From an uncultured Paracoccaceae bacterium (GTDB taxonomy: Bacteria; Pseudomonadota; Alphaproteobacteria; Rhodobacterales; Rhodobacteraceae), in assembly GCA_905182105.1 (NCBI GenBank), contig CAJJAR010000025.1, positions 56,163-120,162 of the forward strand: DNA of 64,000 nucleotides, written 5' to 3'. Positions within the stretch are counted from its first letter, which is position 1, and each line of letters starts with the position of its first letter. Below the pieces are notes generated by a model, which had not been told where the DNA came from, did not search any database, and worked only from the letters and a program-made list of their open reading frames with translations. Position numbers and translations under genes: made by a program. Positions 16,915 to 26,126 of this stretch are shown piece after piece.

Positions 16915-18075
16915 TTATAGGTTGTTCAGCAGCGTCGGTGTTGGCCATGCATCGGCTGGCAGGCCAAGGCGCTGTTGCTCTGCTTGAACTGCATCGCGTG
17001 TACGTGCGCCCAAGATGCCATCGATTTTGCCAACATTATATCCACGCTTTTGCAATTTGGATTGCAGGCGTTTCATGCTGTCACCCTGAAGGCCTTGATC
17101 TGGATTTCCAGCGTCATAAGCTGCAGCACCTTGTAGGCGTGTTGCAAAGTAGGCTGCTGTGAGAACGTAGGTGAATGATTGGTTCCATTCAAAGTAAACG
17201 TTGAAGTTTGGGTAGGCTAGGAATGCTGGGCCCTTGTGACCTTGTGGCAAGATCAAAGAAGCTGGAAGATTGGCAAGTTTGCCTTCACGTGCCCGAATGC
17301 CCATTGCCTGCCAGTCGCCAGTGGACATGGTGGTGCCCAAGCCGCTTTTTGACCAATCCATATTGTTTGGTACGGTAACTTCTTGCAGCCATGGTTGGCC
17401 TGCGTTCCACCCCAAGTGCTGCAACATCTTGCCGCCTGACGTCAGCGCATCCGGAGCAGATGTTTTGAGTGATACGCGGCCGTCGCCGTCAGCATCCACA
17501 CCGTTTTCCAAGATGTCGCGTGGCAACATTTGCACCATTCCGATTTCACCAGCCCATGCACCGGTTGTGCGTGCTGGATCAAATTGACCGCGTTCATAAA
17601 GGGTCATTGCCGCGAAAACTTGTGGGCGGAACAATTTTGGACGGCGGCAATCATGGGCCAATGTGACCAGTGCGTTGGCGGTGTTAAAGTCACCTTGGAA
17701 CGCGCCGTAATCAGTTTCAAAAGCCCAGAACGCCAACAAAACGTTGCGGTTTACACCGTATGTGGATTCGACGTTATCAAACACGCGATCAAGACGTTTG
17801 GCGTTTGAACGCCCTGAGTTGATCCGGTTTGTTGAAATCAATCGGCGTGAAAATTCGATGAATGGTTTCTGAAAAACACCTTGGGCGCGATCTGCCTTTA
17901 GCACGCTACCATCTTTACGGATGTCCGACAGGAACGCATCAGCTTTCGCTGGTGAGATACCTTGGGCAACGGCTTCGGATTTTAATCCTCTTTTGAAACT
18001 ATTGAATGAGCCACCGCATTCAGCTTGGGCTGCGATTGGCAGCAAGAGGGCGGCGCTTAAAGCAAGTATGCGCAT
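16915..18075 (-). CDS. Lytic murein transglycosylase with peptidoglycan-binding domain
   Basis: A 386-residue secreted protein with signal peptide MRILALSAALLLPIAAQA, a catalytic SLT_2 (MltB-like) domain with FKRGLKSEAVAQGISPAKA, GVNRNVLLAFWAFETDYGAF and AGEIGMVQMLPRDIL, and a C-terminal peptidoglycan-binding domain (VKRLQSKLQKRGYNVGKIDG, GARTRDAV). It cleaves the MurNAc-GlcNAc bond with formation of 1,6-anhydro ends. The start at 18075 is chosen for the signal peptide; the open frame upstream overlaps cbiB. It is the third gene of the cobC-cbiB run, 11 bases after cbiB. Confidence 0.92.
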   Translation of the reverse strand: MRILALSAALLLPIAAQAECGGSFNSFKRGLKSEAVAQGISPAKADAFLSDIRKDGSVLKADRAQGVFQKPFIEFSRRLISTNRINSGRSNAKRLDRVFDNVESTYGVNRNVLLAFWAFETDYGAFQGDFNTANALVTLAHDCRRPKLFRPQVFAAMTLYERGQFDPARTTGAWAGEIGMVQMLPRDILENGVDADGDGRVSLKTSAPDALTSGGKMLQHLGWNAGQPWLQEVTVPNNMDWSKSGLGTTMSTGDWQAMGIRAREGKLANLPASLILPQGHKGPAFLAYPNFNVYFEWNQSFTYVLTAAYFATRLQGAAAYDAGNPDQGLQGDSMKRLQSKLQKRGYNVGKIDGILGARTRDAVQAEQQRLGLPADAWPTPTLLNNL

Positions 18076-18086
18076 ATTGGTGTCCG

Positions 18087-18995
18087 TTATAAAATGGTGA
18101 GGATGGTAGTAAATAAAAGTGCGATGCCCCATGCTTTCCATAGCATAGAGCATGCGGCGTCGATGTCTGATGGTCCCGCAAACCGATTTCCCGTTGGATG
18201 TACGAATGGGAAATCTTGCACCTGCCCTTCGTAGGCGCGTGGGCCTGATAGTGCGATGTCGATGGCGCGTGCCATTGCCGCTTCGGGCCAGCCAGCGTTT
18301 GGTGAGCGGTGAAGTTTCGCGTCGGAGATGATGTCGCGCCATTGGCCGTGAACGCCTGCGGGCAATGCGATAAGTGCTGCGGTGATCCGTGCAGGGATCA
18401 GGTTTAACAGATCATCAAAACGGGCAGAGGCCCATCCGAAATCGGCGTGCCGTTCGGTCTTGTAGCCAATCATGCTGTCCGCGGTATTAACAACTTTATA
18501 GATCATTAAACCTGGTAATCCGCCGATCAGGAACCAAAAGGCTGGTGCGATAACGCCGTCACTCAGGTTTTCTGCCGCGCTTTCAATTGCGCCGCGCGCC
18601 ACAGCGGGTTGATCCATTTGTGCAGTGTCGCGCCCCACGATCATGGCGACCTTTTGGCGGCCCTCAGCAAGGGAGATGCGCAGGGCGTCGGCAACCTGTT
18701 GGACGTGCTGAACCAAGGATTTTTGGGCGAGCAGAATTGCAGTGACTAAGATGGTGACAATCCCGCCAAACAAGCTGATGATATATCCTAAGAGTGCTGC
18801 GCCAGTCATTAGAGCCAGAATCGTCAGAACGCCATTGAGTTTGGCATTTTCACCGCTGTTGTAATGTTCGTCACACCATTTGATCAGGTTACCCATAAGC
18901 ACGGCGGGATGCGGCACCTTGTTCCATAACCATTTTGGTTCACCAAAAATGGCATCAAGGATTATCGCGAAAGAGAGAAGGGCTGCGGTGCTCAT
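18087..18995 (-). CDS. cbiB: Adenosylcobinamide-phosphate synthase CbiB
   Basis: This membrane protein attaches the aminopropanol side chain to adenosylcobyric acid late in B12 synthesis. The 302 residues show the family's segments FAIILDAIFGEPKWLWNKVP with HPAVLMG, ARGAIESAAENLSDGVIAP, NTADSMIGYKTERHADFG and SGPRAYEGQV, with four or five membrane helices. In alphaproteobacteria the gene is also called cobD. Its ATG overlaps the cobC stop (ATGA). Confidence 0.95.
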   Translation of the reverse strand: MSTAALLSFAIILDAIFGEPKWLWNKVPHPAVLMGNLIKWCDEHYNSGENAKLNGVLTILALMTGAALLGYIISLFGGIVTILVTAILLAQKSLVQHVQQVADALRISLAEGRQKVAMIVGRDTAQMDQPAVARGAIESAAENLSDGVIAPAFWFLIGGLPGLMIYKVVNTADSMIGYKTERHADFGWASARFDDLLNLIPARITAALIALPAGVHGQWRDIISDAKLHRSPNAGWPEAAMARAIDIALSGPRAYEGQVQDFPFVHPTGNRFAGPSDIDAACSMLWKAWGIALLFTTILTIL

Positions 18996-19927
18996 AACGC
19001 ATCCTCAATACGTGACCAGTCCATCGGGTGCGGCAAGCCAAGGCGCAGCCAGTGCGTGCTGTAGGGAAAGATGCGTGACCAGATTTGGGATTGGGCGAGG
19101 CGGTCCTGCCATTCTGCTGCATCCCCTACATCATACAATCTGAACAAGGTTGTGCCGCCAACAACGGTAGCACCCTTTGCAGTCATAAGTTCGTCAAGTT
19201 TCGCGGCGTCTTTTTCTAGGCGCATGCGTGTTTGGTTGGCCCAATCGTGATCCCTGAGTGCCTGCGCGCCAATTGCTAATGCCGGACCGGAAACGGGCCA
19301 TGGGCCTAACATGGTTTTCAGTTGTTCAATCAACGCCGGCTCGCCAATGGCAAAGCCAAGGCGCAGCCCTGCAAGGCCCCAGAATTTGCCAAAACTTTTC
19401 AACACGATTGTCCCAGGTTTAGCAGCATGTTGGATCAACGACTGCTGAGGCATTACATCGCAAAAGCTTTCGTCGATAATACGCAACGGTGCTTTGATCT
19501 GATCAATCGACCAGATGCGGCCATCAGGGTTGTTGGGATGAACAACGACTTGGGCGGCAGCTGGGCCATCTGTTTTCCAACCCGCTAATTCAAATGCGCT
19601 GGCGTGTTCGTTGTACGTTGGGTCCGCGATATCAACTGATGCTGTTGGGGCAAGTCGTGGCATGTTTGCTATGAGGGAGGATGCACCCGGGGCTGCCAGA
19701 ATTACAGCTGTGTCAGGTACATTCCAAAATGCACGCGCCGCATCTGTGAGGTTGGTTGCGGCGGTTTGATCCGGTAGCGCGGTCCATGCGTCAGGCTGAA
19801 TTCCAGATACGCTATAGGGCAGTGGATTGATCCCAGTCGATAGATCAACCCACTCGGTGCGGTTGCCGCCGTATTGGCGTGCAGCACCGTCCAGACCGCC
19901 ACCGTGATCGTTACTCTTTTTGGTCAA
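18992..19927 (-). CDS. cobC: Threonine-phosphate decarboxylase, cobalamin pathway (CobC)
   Basis: A PLP-dependent fold-type I enzyme of 311 residues that makes (R)-1-aminopropan-2-yl phosphate, the side chain used by CbiB. It starts with DHGGGLDGAARQYGG and WVDLSTGINPLPY, both typical, and has VVHPNNPDGRIW, IIDESFCDVM and the PLP lysine in IVLKSFGKFWGLAGLRLGFA. It overlaps cbiB by 4 bases. I see no cobalamin riboswitch boxes in the 170 bases upstream. In Salmonella the same enzyme is called CobD. Confidence 0.93.
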   Translation of the reverse strand: MTKKSNDHGGGLDGAARQYGGNRTEWVDLSTGINPLPYSVSGIQPDAWTALPDQTAATNLTDAARAFWNVPDTAVILAAPGASSLIANMPRLAPTASVDIADPTYNEHASAFELAGWKTDGPAAAQVVVHPNNPDGRIWSIDQIKAPLRIIDESFCDVMPQQSLIQHAAKPGTIVLKSFGKFWGLAGLRLGFAIGEPALIEQLKTMLGPWPVSGPALAIGAQALRDHDWANQTRMRLEKDAAKLDELMTAKGATVVGGTTLFRLYDVGDAAEWQDRLAQSQIWSRIFPYSTHWLRLGLPHPMDWSRIEDAL

Positions 19928-20094
19928 GATTGAGCTCTTTCACAGTCAATTAGAACAACATGTTTCGCCGTTGTTTAATCTAAAAGAAGTGAAAACCCTA
20001 TCATTATCAAGGGCGTTTCCCAAAGTTAGCCAATTGCGGTTTCTGTCGTCCAAATGTTAGGATTTTGGGCAACAAAAACCGTTGAAGAATTGCG

Positions 20095-21069
20095 TTACCC
20101 GCGGCCGTGTGGGGCCATTAGTTCTAGCGTTGGATTGATGGGGATGATCCGATTTGGGTTTATGCTTTCGTGGCTGTAATGATAGTGGCGCACGATGTGG
20201 TTCAAGTTGACGGTTTCTGCAACGCCCTCAACTTGATAAAGCTCACGGGTGTAGGCCCATAGGTTGGGGTAATCTACGATGCGTTTTTTGTTACACTTAA
20301 AGTGCAGATGATAAACGGCATCAAAACGGATCAGGGTTGTGAACAACCGCCAATCAGCTTCCGTCAGGCGATCCCCAAGTAAATAGCGTTTTGTGCCGAG
20401 GCGCTCTTCGATCCAATCTAAGGTGTCGAACAACGGATGTACGGCCTCGTCGTAGGCAGCCTGAGTTGTTGCGAACCCGCAGCGGTAGACGCCATTGTTC
20501 AGCGTATCGTAGATCCGTGCATTCACGACTTCGATGTCGTCATGCATGTGCAGAGGCCACAAATCACCGGTATTGCCTGTCACGTCGTTGAACGCGATGT
20601 TGAACATGCGGATGATTTCAGAACTTTCATTACTAACAATCGTGTTCTGCTGCTTGTCCCAAAGGATTGGCACGGTAACGCGGCCAGAAAATGCAGGGTC
20701 TGCGCGCGTGTAGATGTCGCGTGCAAATGGTAGATCAAACAAAGTGTCCCCAGTCGCACCGTATTCGTCTTTCTCAAAGGACCAACCATCTGACAACATG
20801 TCAGGGTGAACAGTTGAGATAGTGATGTGGTCGCTTAAGTCTTTGATCTGGCGGAAGATCAGCGCGCGGTGTGCCCATGGGCAGGCGTCACTGACATACA
20901 TGTGGTAGCGCCCTTTTTCTGCCTTAAATCCACCGGATCCTGATGGGCCTGCTGATCCATCGGCCGTAATCCAGTTGCGGAATTTTGCCTGTGATCGTTC
21001 AAACTTTCCACCAGTCGATTTGGTGTCGTACCAAGTGTCGTGCCAAACGCCATCAACTAATAGTCCCAT
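20095..21069 (-). CDS. Glutathionyl-hydroquinone reductase (GST Xi class)
   Basis: A 324-residue glutathione transferase of the Xi class, which removes glutathione from glutathionyl-hydroquinones. Family marks are MGLLVDGVWHDTWYDTKSTG at the N-terminus, the catalytic cysteine motif DACPWAHRALI near residue 61-71, VPILWDKQQNTIVSNESSEI and the C-terminal helical domain with YLLGDRLTEADWRLFTTLIR. It stands alone, divergent from the hypothetical gene at 21267. It may act on quinone stress together with the kind of enzyme once encoded by the azoR pseudogene. Confidence 0.92.
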   Translation of the reverse strand: MGLLVDGVWHDTWYDTKSTGGKFERSQAKFRNWITADGSAGPSGSGGFKAEKGRYHMYVSDACPWAHRALIFRQIKDLSDHITISTVHPDMLSDGWSFEKDEYGATGDTLFDLPFARDIYTRADPAFSGRVTVPILWDKQQNTIVSNESSEIIRMFNIAFNDVTGNTGDLWPLHMHDDIEVVNARIYDTLNNGVYRCGFATTQAAYDEAVHPLFDTLDWIEERLGTKRYLLGDRLTEADWRLFTTLIRFDAVYHLHFKCNKKRIVDYPNLWAYTRELYQVEGVAETVNLNHIVRHYHYSHESINPNRIIPINPTLELMAPHGRG

Positions 21070-21266
21070 TGTGCAACTCCATATATTTTTAACTCTTGGC
21101 TAAATGGTTGTGGCGCGCATCGCCATAGGATTCTGCGCTCACGCACTATGCGCAGATGCACATGTCTTTGGTGCTATGGGTTAATATCTTAAGTCTGTCA
21201 CAAAGATTTAACTTGCAGCTGCTACTTCATGAGGCATTGTTAGGTTACTCAAATAGGGAAAGTCGG

Positions 21267-21620
21267 ATGACAACATTTGTTCCAAAAGAAGTTCAGGCAG
21301 GTCTAGACCGCGCCAGATTGGCGCGGATGAAAAAGGCGTCGCGTTTGCAGATTTCTGTTGATGACAAGACCTATAAAGTGCTGCGTATGTGGAAGACTGG
21401 GTTTTCTATCGATGCGGCAACAGCCCCACAATTGCGTGGATTGGTTGACTTATATGATGGTGCGATCCACTTGTTCCAATGTCTGATCATTGCGAACGAG
21501 CAAGATGAGGACGAGATGCTGTTTGAATTCAAACGCCTGACTGCGGTGTCCGAACAGCCGGCTATCGATTTTGTGCGTGATCCGGATGCGCCAATCGCAT
21601 TACTGGGCCGCACTAGCTAA
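21267..21620 (+). CDS. Conserved hypothetical protein
   Basis: A 117-residue soluble protein starting MTTFVPKEVQAGLDRARLAR. The sequence VDDKTYKVLRMWKTGFSID and LRGLVDLYDGAIHLFQCLII suggests a small beta-rich domain reminiscent of PilZ proteins (the D-G-x-hxh spacing), but the PilZ RxxxR motif is not clear. I have the impression it is conserved in Rhodobacteraceae. The start at 21267 is preceded by a short AAAGT/CGG stretch and begins the similarity; an upstream in-frame start gives a non-family extension. A terminator follows directly. Confidence 0.65.
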   Translation: MTTFVPKEVQAGLDRARLARMKKASRLQISVDDKTYKVLRMWKTGFSIDAATAPQLRGLVDLYDGAIHLFQCLIIANEQDEDEMLFEFKRLTAVSEQPAIDFVRDPDAPIALLGRTS

Positions 21621-21657
21621 GCCAGCGCTCAATCGGTTGAAAATATTGAGTTAAGTT

Positions 21658-21688
21658 AAGGCGCGGATGAAACCGCGCCTTTGTTCGT
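21658..21688. terminator. Terminator between convergent genes
   Basis: AAGGCGCGG (21658-21666) pairs with CCGCGCCTT (21673-21681) around ATGAAA, followed by TGTTCGTTTT on the plus strand. It separates the hypothetical gene from the convergent patB-type gene. Confidence 0.75.
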
Positions 21689-21689
21689 T

Positions 21690-22859
21690 TTACTGAAGGT
21701 CGCCAAAGGCTTTCGCCAATCGATCAACGGCCTCATGAACGCGTGAACGTGGTGTCGCGATGTTGAAGCGCAGGAACGTATCACCACCTGTTCCAAAGGT
21801 TGGTCCGTGGTTCACAGCAATCTGCGCGTCTTTTTCAACGCGTTTGGTGAAGTCTTTGCGGCTCATTCCCGTGCCGTCGAAATCCACCCAAGACAAATAT
21901 GTTGCCTCTAAACTCATTGAGGCAAGGCCAGGGATGGCATTTACGCCTTCATCAAAGAGTTTTCGATTTTCATCAAGGTATTCAACCAACCCATCAACCC
22001 ATATAGCACCTTCAGGTGAATAAGCGGCTGTGGCCATGAACAGTCCAAACGAGTTGGCTGACAAGCCCATCGCGGCCATGCGCCCTGCGAATTTGGCGCG
22101 TAAATCAGGGTCTTCAATGATAACGTTGCCAGAGTGTGAACCGGCGATGTTGAAGGTCTTTGTTGTGGCCGTCATCATCACCAAACGATCAGTGATATAG
22201 TCAATGTGGGTCATTGGAATATGTGTGCTGCCCGGCATGACCAGATCGTGGTGAATTTCATCAGATACAAGAATGAGGTCATGGCTTTTTGCGAAATCTG
22301 CGACACCTTGCAACTCTGCCTTGGACCAAACGCGTCCACCTGGATTGTGCGGCGAGCACAGGATCACCATCTTTTCTGAACCCGTCATTTGCGCATCATA
22401 TGCGTTAAAATCCATTTCAAAGCGGCCATTGTTATTGGTCAGCTCGCATTCGACAACCCTACGACCTGCGGCGTTAATAACCTTCGCAAATGCGTGGTAG
22501 ACTGGCGTGAACAAGACAACGCCGTCGCCTGCAGATGTAAACGCATCGACACACATTGCCGTTCCGTTGACCAAGCCGTGAGTCGTAAAGATCCATGACG
22601 GATCAACTTTCCAGTTGTGGCGCGTTTCCATCCACCAGTTGATGGCCTCCTTGTATTTGGAGTCGTTCCCGAAATAGCCCATCACGCCGTGATCAACTTG
22701 TCCTTGTACCGCATCCAAAACGCATTGGGGCGGACGGAAGTCCATATCAGCGACCCACATAGCAAGACCGGTGTCTTTTGGGACGCCATAGATTTCTTCC
22801 ATCATGTCCCATTTTACACAATGGCTGCCGCGGCGGTCGATGATATCGTCAAAGCTCAT
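21690..22859 (-). CDS. PatB/MalY family PLP-dependent C-S lyase
   Basis: A 389-residue fold-type I enzyme that cleaves C-S bonds in cystathionine or related compounds (cystathionine beta-lyase). It starts MSFDDIIDRRGSHCVKWDMM, followed by the typical LAMWVADMDFRPP, CSPHNPGGRVWSKAEL, LVSDEIHHDLVMPG and the PLP lysine region TATTKTFNIAGSHSGNVIIE. The C-terminus HEAVDRLAKAFG is complete. The choice between methionine synthesis and degradation of S-conjugates cannot be made from sequence. It is divergent from the deformylase operon. Confidence 0.9.
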   Translation of the reverse strand: MSFDDIIDRRGSHCVKWDMMEEIYGVPKDTGLAMWVADMDFRPPQCVLDAVQGQVDHGVMGYFGNDSKYKEAINWWMETRHNWKVDPSWIFTTHGLVNGTAMCVDAFTSAGDGVVLFTPVYHAFAKVINAAGRRVVECELTNNNGRFEMDFNAYDAQMTGSEKMVILCSPHNPGGRVWSKAELQGVADFAKSHDLILVSDEIHHDLVMPGSTHIPMTHIDYITDRLVMMTATTKTFNIAGSHSGNVIIEDPDLRAKFAGRMAAMGLSANSFGLFMATAAYSPEGAIWVDGLVEYLDENRKLFDEGVNAIPGLASMSLEATYLSWVDFDGTGMSRKDFTKRVEKDAQIAVNHGPTFGTGGDTFLRFNIATPRSRVHEAVDRLAKAFGDLQ

Positions 22860-22961
22860 GAGGTGTCTCCACTATCTTGCTGGGTTTTTGCCAAGCTAAA
22901 GGGATATGGCAGGGTTGCAAGAGGCGTTGCGCGGGACGACACATTGTCCTACATCACTGCC

Positions 22962-23480
22962 ATGATACGTCCTATTTTATTGCACCCCGACCCCCGCCTG
23001 AAAAAAGTCTGCGCTGATGTGCCAGATTTGACAGATGAATTGCGCACGCTTGCCGATGATATGTTGCAAACCATGTATGATGCCCCTGGCGTTGGATTGG
23101 CGGCGCCGCAGGTCGGTATTTTGAACCGATTGATTGTTTTGGACTGCGTCAAAGAAGAGGGTGAAACGGTCCGCCCTTTGATCATGTTCAATCCGGAAAT
23201 TATCGCATCCTCAGATGAAAAGAACGTCTATGAAGAGGGGTGTTTGTCTATCCCCGATTTGTTTGCGGATGTGACCCGACCTAAAACAGTGCAAGTGCGC
23301 TGGATGGATCGTGATGGGAAAGAACAAAACGAAGAGATGGATGGCTTGTGGGCCACCTGTGTTCAGCACGAAATCGATCACCTTGAGGGCAAGTTGTTCA
23401 TTGATCACATCAAACCCCTTCGTCGCCAGATGATCACCCGTAAAATGGTGAAGCTAAAGCGCGAATTGGGGCGGGGCTGA
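22962..23480 (+). CDS. def: Peptide deformylase, first copy
   Basis: Peptide deformylase removes the formyl group from the initiator Met using a metal ion. The 172-residue protein has all three motifs: GVGLAAPQ (43-50), EEGCLS (91-96, metal-binding Cys) and QHEIDH (135-140, two metal His and catalytic Glu). MIRPILLHPDPRLKK is the expected start. The ribosome site is weak (a TTG start at 22944 is possible). It begins an operon of three deformylase-family genes and fmt; the second copy starts 6 bases after its stop. Confidence 0.95.
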   Translation: MIRPILLHPDPRLKKVCADVPDLTDELRTLADDMLQTMYDAPGVGLAAPQVGILNRLIVLDCVKEEGETVRPLIMFNPEIIASSDEKNVYEEGCLSIPDLFADVTRPKTVQVRWMDRDGKEQNEEMDGLWATCVQHEIDHLEGKLFIDHIKPLRRQMITRKMVKLKRELGRG

Positions 23481-23486
23481 TCGGGG

Positions 23487-23987
23487 ATGAGCGTTCTAGA
23501 TATCGTCCTTTGGCCAGATGCGCGGCTGACTGAGACCTGTGTTCAGGTTGAGGAAATCACCAAAGAAATTCGCACGTTGGCCCAAAATATGTTGGACACC
23601 ATGTACGCTGCTAAGGGTCGTGGTTTAGCCGCGTCTCAGGTTGGTTCACCACACCGTATGTTTGTGATGGATGTCGGTTGGAAAGAAGGTAAATCAGATC
23701 CGTTGGTTTGCATCAATCCAATGTTACAACAAATTGGCGAAGAGCGCACCGTTCTGGAAGAGGGCTGTCTGTCAATCCCGGGTGTAATGGCCGAAGTGAA
23801 CCGCCCTTCGCAGGTGCAGATGGTTTGGTCTTCCCTTGAGGGTGGTCGTTATGTTCAATCCTTTGACGGGTTTGGTGCGGCCTGTGTGCAGCATGAAATC
23901 GACCATCTTGATGGGATTGTGACATTTGATCATTTGGACGCTGATACGCGCGCGGCTTTGATTGCGCAGTATGAGGCGACCCAATGA
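23487..23987 (+). CDS. Peptide deformylase, second copy
   Basis: A 166-residue deformylase with intact motifs GRGLAASQ (about 44-51), EEGCLSIPG (91-99) and QHEIDH (135-140). It is clearly divergent from the first copy (MSVLDIVLWPDARLTE) and has an Arg and a Ser in motif I where the first copy has Val and Pro. It is expected to be active; different substrate preference is possible but not shown. Its stop overlaps the start of the third gene (ATGA). Confidence 0.92.
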   Translation: MSVLDIVLWPDARLTETCVQVEEITKEIRTLAQNMLDTMYAAKGRGLAASQVGSPHRMFVMDVGWKEGKSDPLVCINPMLQQIGEERTVLEEGCLSIPGVMAEVNRPSQVQMVWSSLEGGRYVQSFDGFGAACVQHEIDHLDGIVTFDHLDADTRAALIAQYEATQ

Positions 23988-24475
23988 CGGTTCGCCCGTT
24001 TGTCAGTTGGCCAGACAAGCGGTTGCGCACAGCCGTGCCGGAAGTTGTCGAAATTACGGATGAGATCCGTTTTATCTGGTCGGATCTGGTTGAAACGATG
24101 GATGCAATGCCCGGTGTCGGATTGGCTGCGCCACAAATCGGCGTCATGATGCAGCTGGCGGTTGTTGATGTGTCGCCAGATCGCAAACGGCGGATACTTT
24201 TGGCAAACCCAACTATCCTGTCAGCGTCAGAAAAAATGAATACTCACGATGAAGCCAGCCCAAATTTACCAGGTGTTTCTGCGATTATTAAGCGGCCTAA
24301 GAATGTAAGCGTTCGGTATCTGAATGAAGATGGCGTAATAACGTGTGGTGATTTTACAGGCCTTGAAGCGACGAGCGTTCAGCACCAGATCGATCATCTG
24401 CAGGGTAAAATGTATTTTGACAATCTTGGCCGTGTGAAACGCGATATGCTGCTGCGTAAAGCACGTAAAATATAA
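23984..24475 (+). CDS. Peptide deformylase-like protein lacking catalytic residues
   Basis: A 163-residue homologue of the two genes before it. Motif I is intact (GVGLAAPQ, 44-51), but motif II reads EASPNLPG (90-97) where EGCLS with its metal-binding Cys should be, and motif III reads QHQIDH (133-138), with Gln replacing the catalytic Glu. One metal ligand and the general base are thus gone, while the frame is full length and in a tight operon (4-base overlap upstream). It is probably a pseudoenzyme, perhaps a regulator or partner of the active copies; the role is unknown. Confidence 0.88.
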   Translation: MTVRPFVSWPDKRLRTAVPEVVEITDEIRFIWSDLVETMDAMPGVGLAAPQIGVMMQLAVVDVSPDRKRRILLANPTILSASEKMNTHDEASPNLPGVSAIIKRPKNVSVRYLNEDGVITCGDFTGLEATSVQHQIDHLQGKMYFDNLGRVKRDMLLRKARKI

Positions 24476-24516
24476 GTTTTTTGGGTGTGCCAACGGCATG
24501 CCAATGCGAGGGAATG

Positions 24517-25422
24517 ATGCGTATAGTCTTTATGGGAACACCGGATTTTTCGGTTCCGGTGCTTGAAGAGCTTGTTGATGCAGGTCACGAGATCGTGGCC
24601 GTTTATTCCCAGCCACCGCGCCCTGCAGGCCGTGGTAAGAAAGATCGCCCAAGCCCAGTTCAATCTAAGGCCGAGGCGCTAGGTTTGATGGTTCGTTATC
24701 CCCAAAGCGTTCGCACCGAAGAGGCCCTTGCCGAATTTGTAGCGCTTGAAGCAGATGTCGCAGTTGTCGTGGCATATGGTTTGATCCTACCCCAATCCAT
24801 TTTGGATGCACCCAAAAATGGGTGTCTGAATATCCACGCAAGCCTTTTGCCGCGTTGGCGTGGGGCGGCACCAATTCACCGCGCAATTATGGCTGGTGAT
24901 GCTGAAACGGGTGTCTGCATTATGCAGATGGAGGCAGGATTGGACACAGGGCCAGTTCTAAGCCGTCATACGATTTCGATCGCTAAAACGGAAACGACCT
25001 TGCAGTTACACGACCGCCTTAGCGTGCTTGGTGCGGATGCGATTGTAGAGACATTAGAAAATTTGGATCAGCTTGCACCACAGGAACAACCCGAAGAGGG
25101 GGTCACCTACGCGGCCAAAATCGACAAAGCTGAAGCTGCGATTGACTGGACCAAATCGGCCGTTGAAGTTGATCGATTGATCCGTGGTCTATCCCCGTTC
25201 CCCGGCGCATGGTTTGAGATAGATGGAACACGTATTAAGGTTCTTTGCTCTACATTGGTTGATCAGAATGGGAATGCTGGTGCAGTATTAGATGACGTTT
25301 TGACGATAGCGTGTGGTAGTGGCACGATTAGACTGACGCACTTACAGCGTGCTGGTAAAAGTCCTCAAGATGCTGGGCAGTTCCAGAACGGCTGGCCAAT
25401 TGCGGCTGGCACGCAACTATAG
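24517..25422 (+). CDS. fmt: Methionyl-tRNA formyltransferase
   Basis: Fmt formylates Met on initiator tRNA with 10-formyltetrahydrofolate. The 301-residue protein has [32 protein letters not shown], the catalytic-domain motif [20 protein letters not shown] (Asn-x-His and SLLP) and the C-terminal OB-fold-like domain from about 205. The start at 24517 is supported by GAGGG five bases before it; an ATG directly before it at 24514 adds one Met. It is the end point of the deformylase operon, a common association. Confidence 0.96.
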   Translation: MRIVFMGTPDFSVPVLEELVDAGHEIVAVYSQPPRPAGRGKKDRPSPVQSKAEALGLMVRYPQSVRTEEALAEFVALEADVAVVVAYGLILPQSILDAPKNGCLNIHASLLPRWRGAAPIHRAIMAGDAETGVCIMQMEAGLDTGPVLSRHTISIAKTETTLQLHDRLSVLGADAIVETLENLDQLAPQEQPEEGVTYAAKIDKAEAAIDWTKSAVEVDRLIRGLSPFPGAWFEIDGTRIKVLCSTLVDQNGNAGAVLDDVLTIACGSGTIRLTHLQRAGKSPQDAGQFQNGWPIAAGTQL

Positions 25423-25430
25423 CAGAGAAG

Positions 25431-25661
25431 ATTACAATAATAGGCATAGTTGTGATTGCCGGGATCATTGGATATTTTGCTGAGAAAAGCAATTTTATCC
25501 ACAATGGAATTCTTCAATCCATCATCATTTACGTGGGTGGTGCGTTTATATTTTATTTTGTGCGTTTGATGTTTGGGATTGGTTTTGGCAGCGCTGGTTT
25601 GAACGCTATTTTGTCTTCAATCGGTGCGCGGGTAATTATCCCAACGCATTGGCGCAAGTAA
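25431..25661 (+). CDS. GlsB/YeaQ-like small membrane protein, start unclear
   Basis: From the first possible in-frame residue after fmt the frame reads ITIIGIVVIAGIIGYFAEKS, a match to the start of GlsB/YeaQ/YmgE stress-related membrane proteins (two to three short helices). It ends with SSIGARVIIPTHWRK. No ATG lies in frame: the only usual start is a GTG at 25452, which would cut into the first helix; an ATT at 25431 sits directly after AGAGAAG. Either a GTG or non-standard start is used, or the start codon was lost and the gene is dying. Confidence 0.5.
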   Translation: MTIIGIVVIAGIIGYFAEKSNFIHNGILQSIIIYVGGAFIFYFVRLMFGIGFGSAGLNAILSSIGARVIIPTHWRK

Positions 25662-25667
25662 GACCAC

Positions 25668-26126
25668 TTATTTCTTTGGTTTGAACGGGGCCATGCCAGC
25701 ATTCGCCAGCTGATCGGCGCGTTCATTTTCTGGGTGACCAGCGTGCCCTTTAACCCAGTTCCACGTGACATCGTGTTGTGAGTTCACGGCATCCAGTCGT
25801 TGCCAAAGTTCAGCATTCGCCACAGGCTTCTTGGCTGCGTTTTTCCAGCCGTTTTTCTTCCAACCAAAAATCCAGCTGGTGATGCCATTTTTGACATAGT
25901 TGCTGTCGGTCACGATTGTGATCTCAGTACGGCGTGTCAGAGATTCCAGCGCGTTGATTGCTGCCAAAAGCTCCATGCGGTTGTTGGTCGTTGCGGGTTC
26001 GCCGCCCTTCAACTCACGTTCTTTGACAACGGTTGCGCCGTCTTTTGCTTGCAACAATGCACCCCAGCCACCTGGACCCGGATTGCCGCTACATGCGCCG
26101 TCTGTGTATGCGATTAAATTAGCCAT
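25668..26126 (-). CDS. rnhA: Ribonuclease HI
   Basis: RNase HI degrades RNA in RNA-DNA hybrids. The 152-residue protein has the complete DEDD active site: [17 protein letters not shown], the Glu of [25 protein letters not shown] and the Asp of NERADQLA, plus the handle region [11 protein letters not shown]. The start [10 protein letters not shown] at 26126 fits the family; it overlaps the end of the upstream methyltransferase gene by 8 bases, so the two are coupled, with ispH further upstream. Confidence 0.96.
   Translation of the reverse strand: MANLIAYTDGACSGNPGPGGWGALLQAKDGATVVKERELKGGEPATTNNRMELLAAINALESLTRRTEITIVTDSNYVKNGITSWIFGWKKNGWKNAAKKPVANAELWQRLDAVNSQHDVTWNWVKGHAGHPENERADQLANAGMAPFKPKK

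Noticed and set aside
19928..20094. Possible cobalamin riboswitch upstream of cobC
   Set aside because: No B12-box (GCCACTG) or matching hairpin order was found in the gap.
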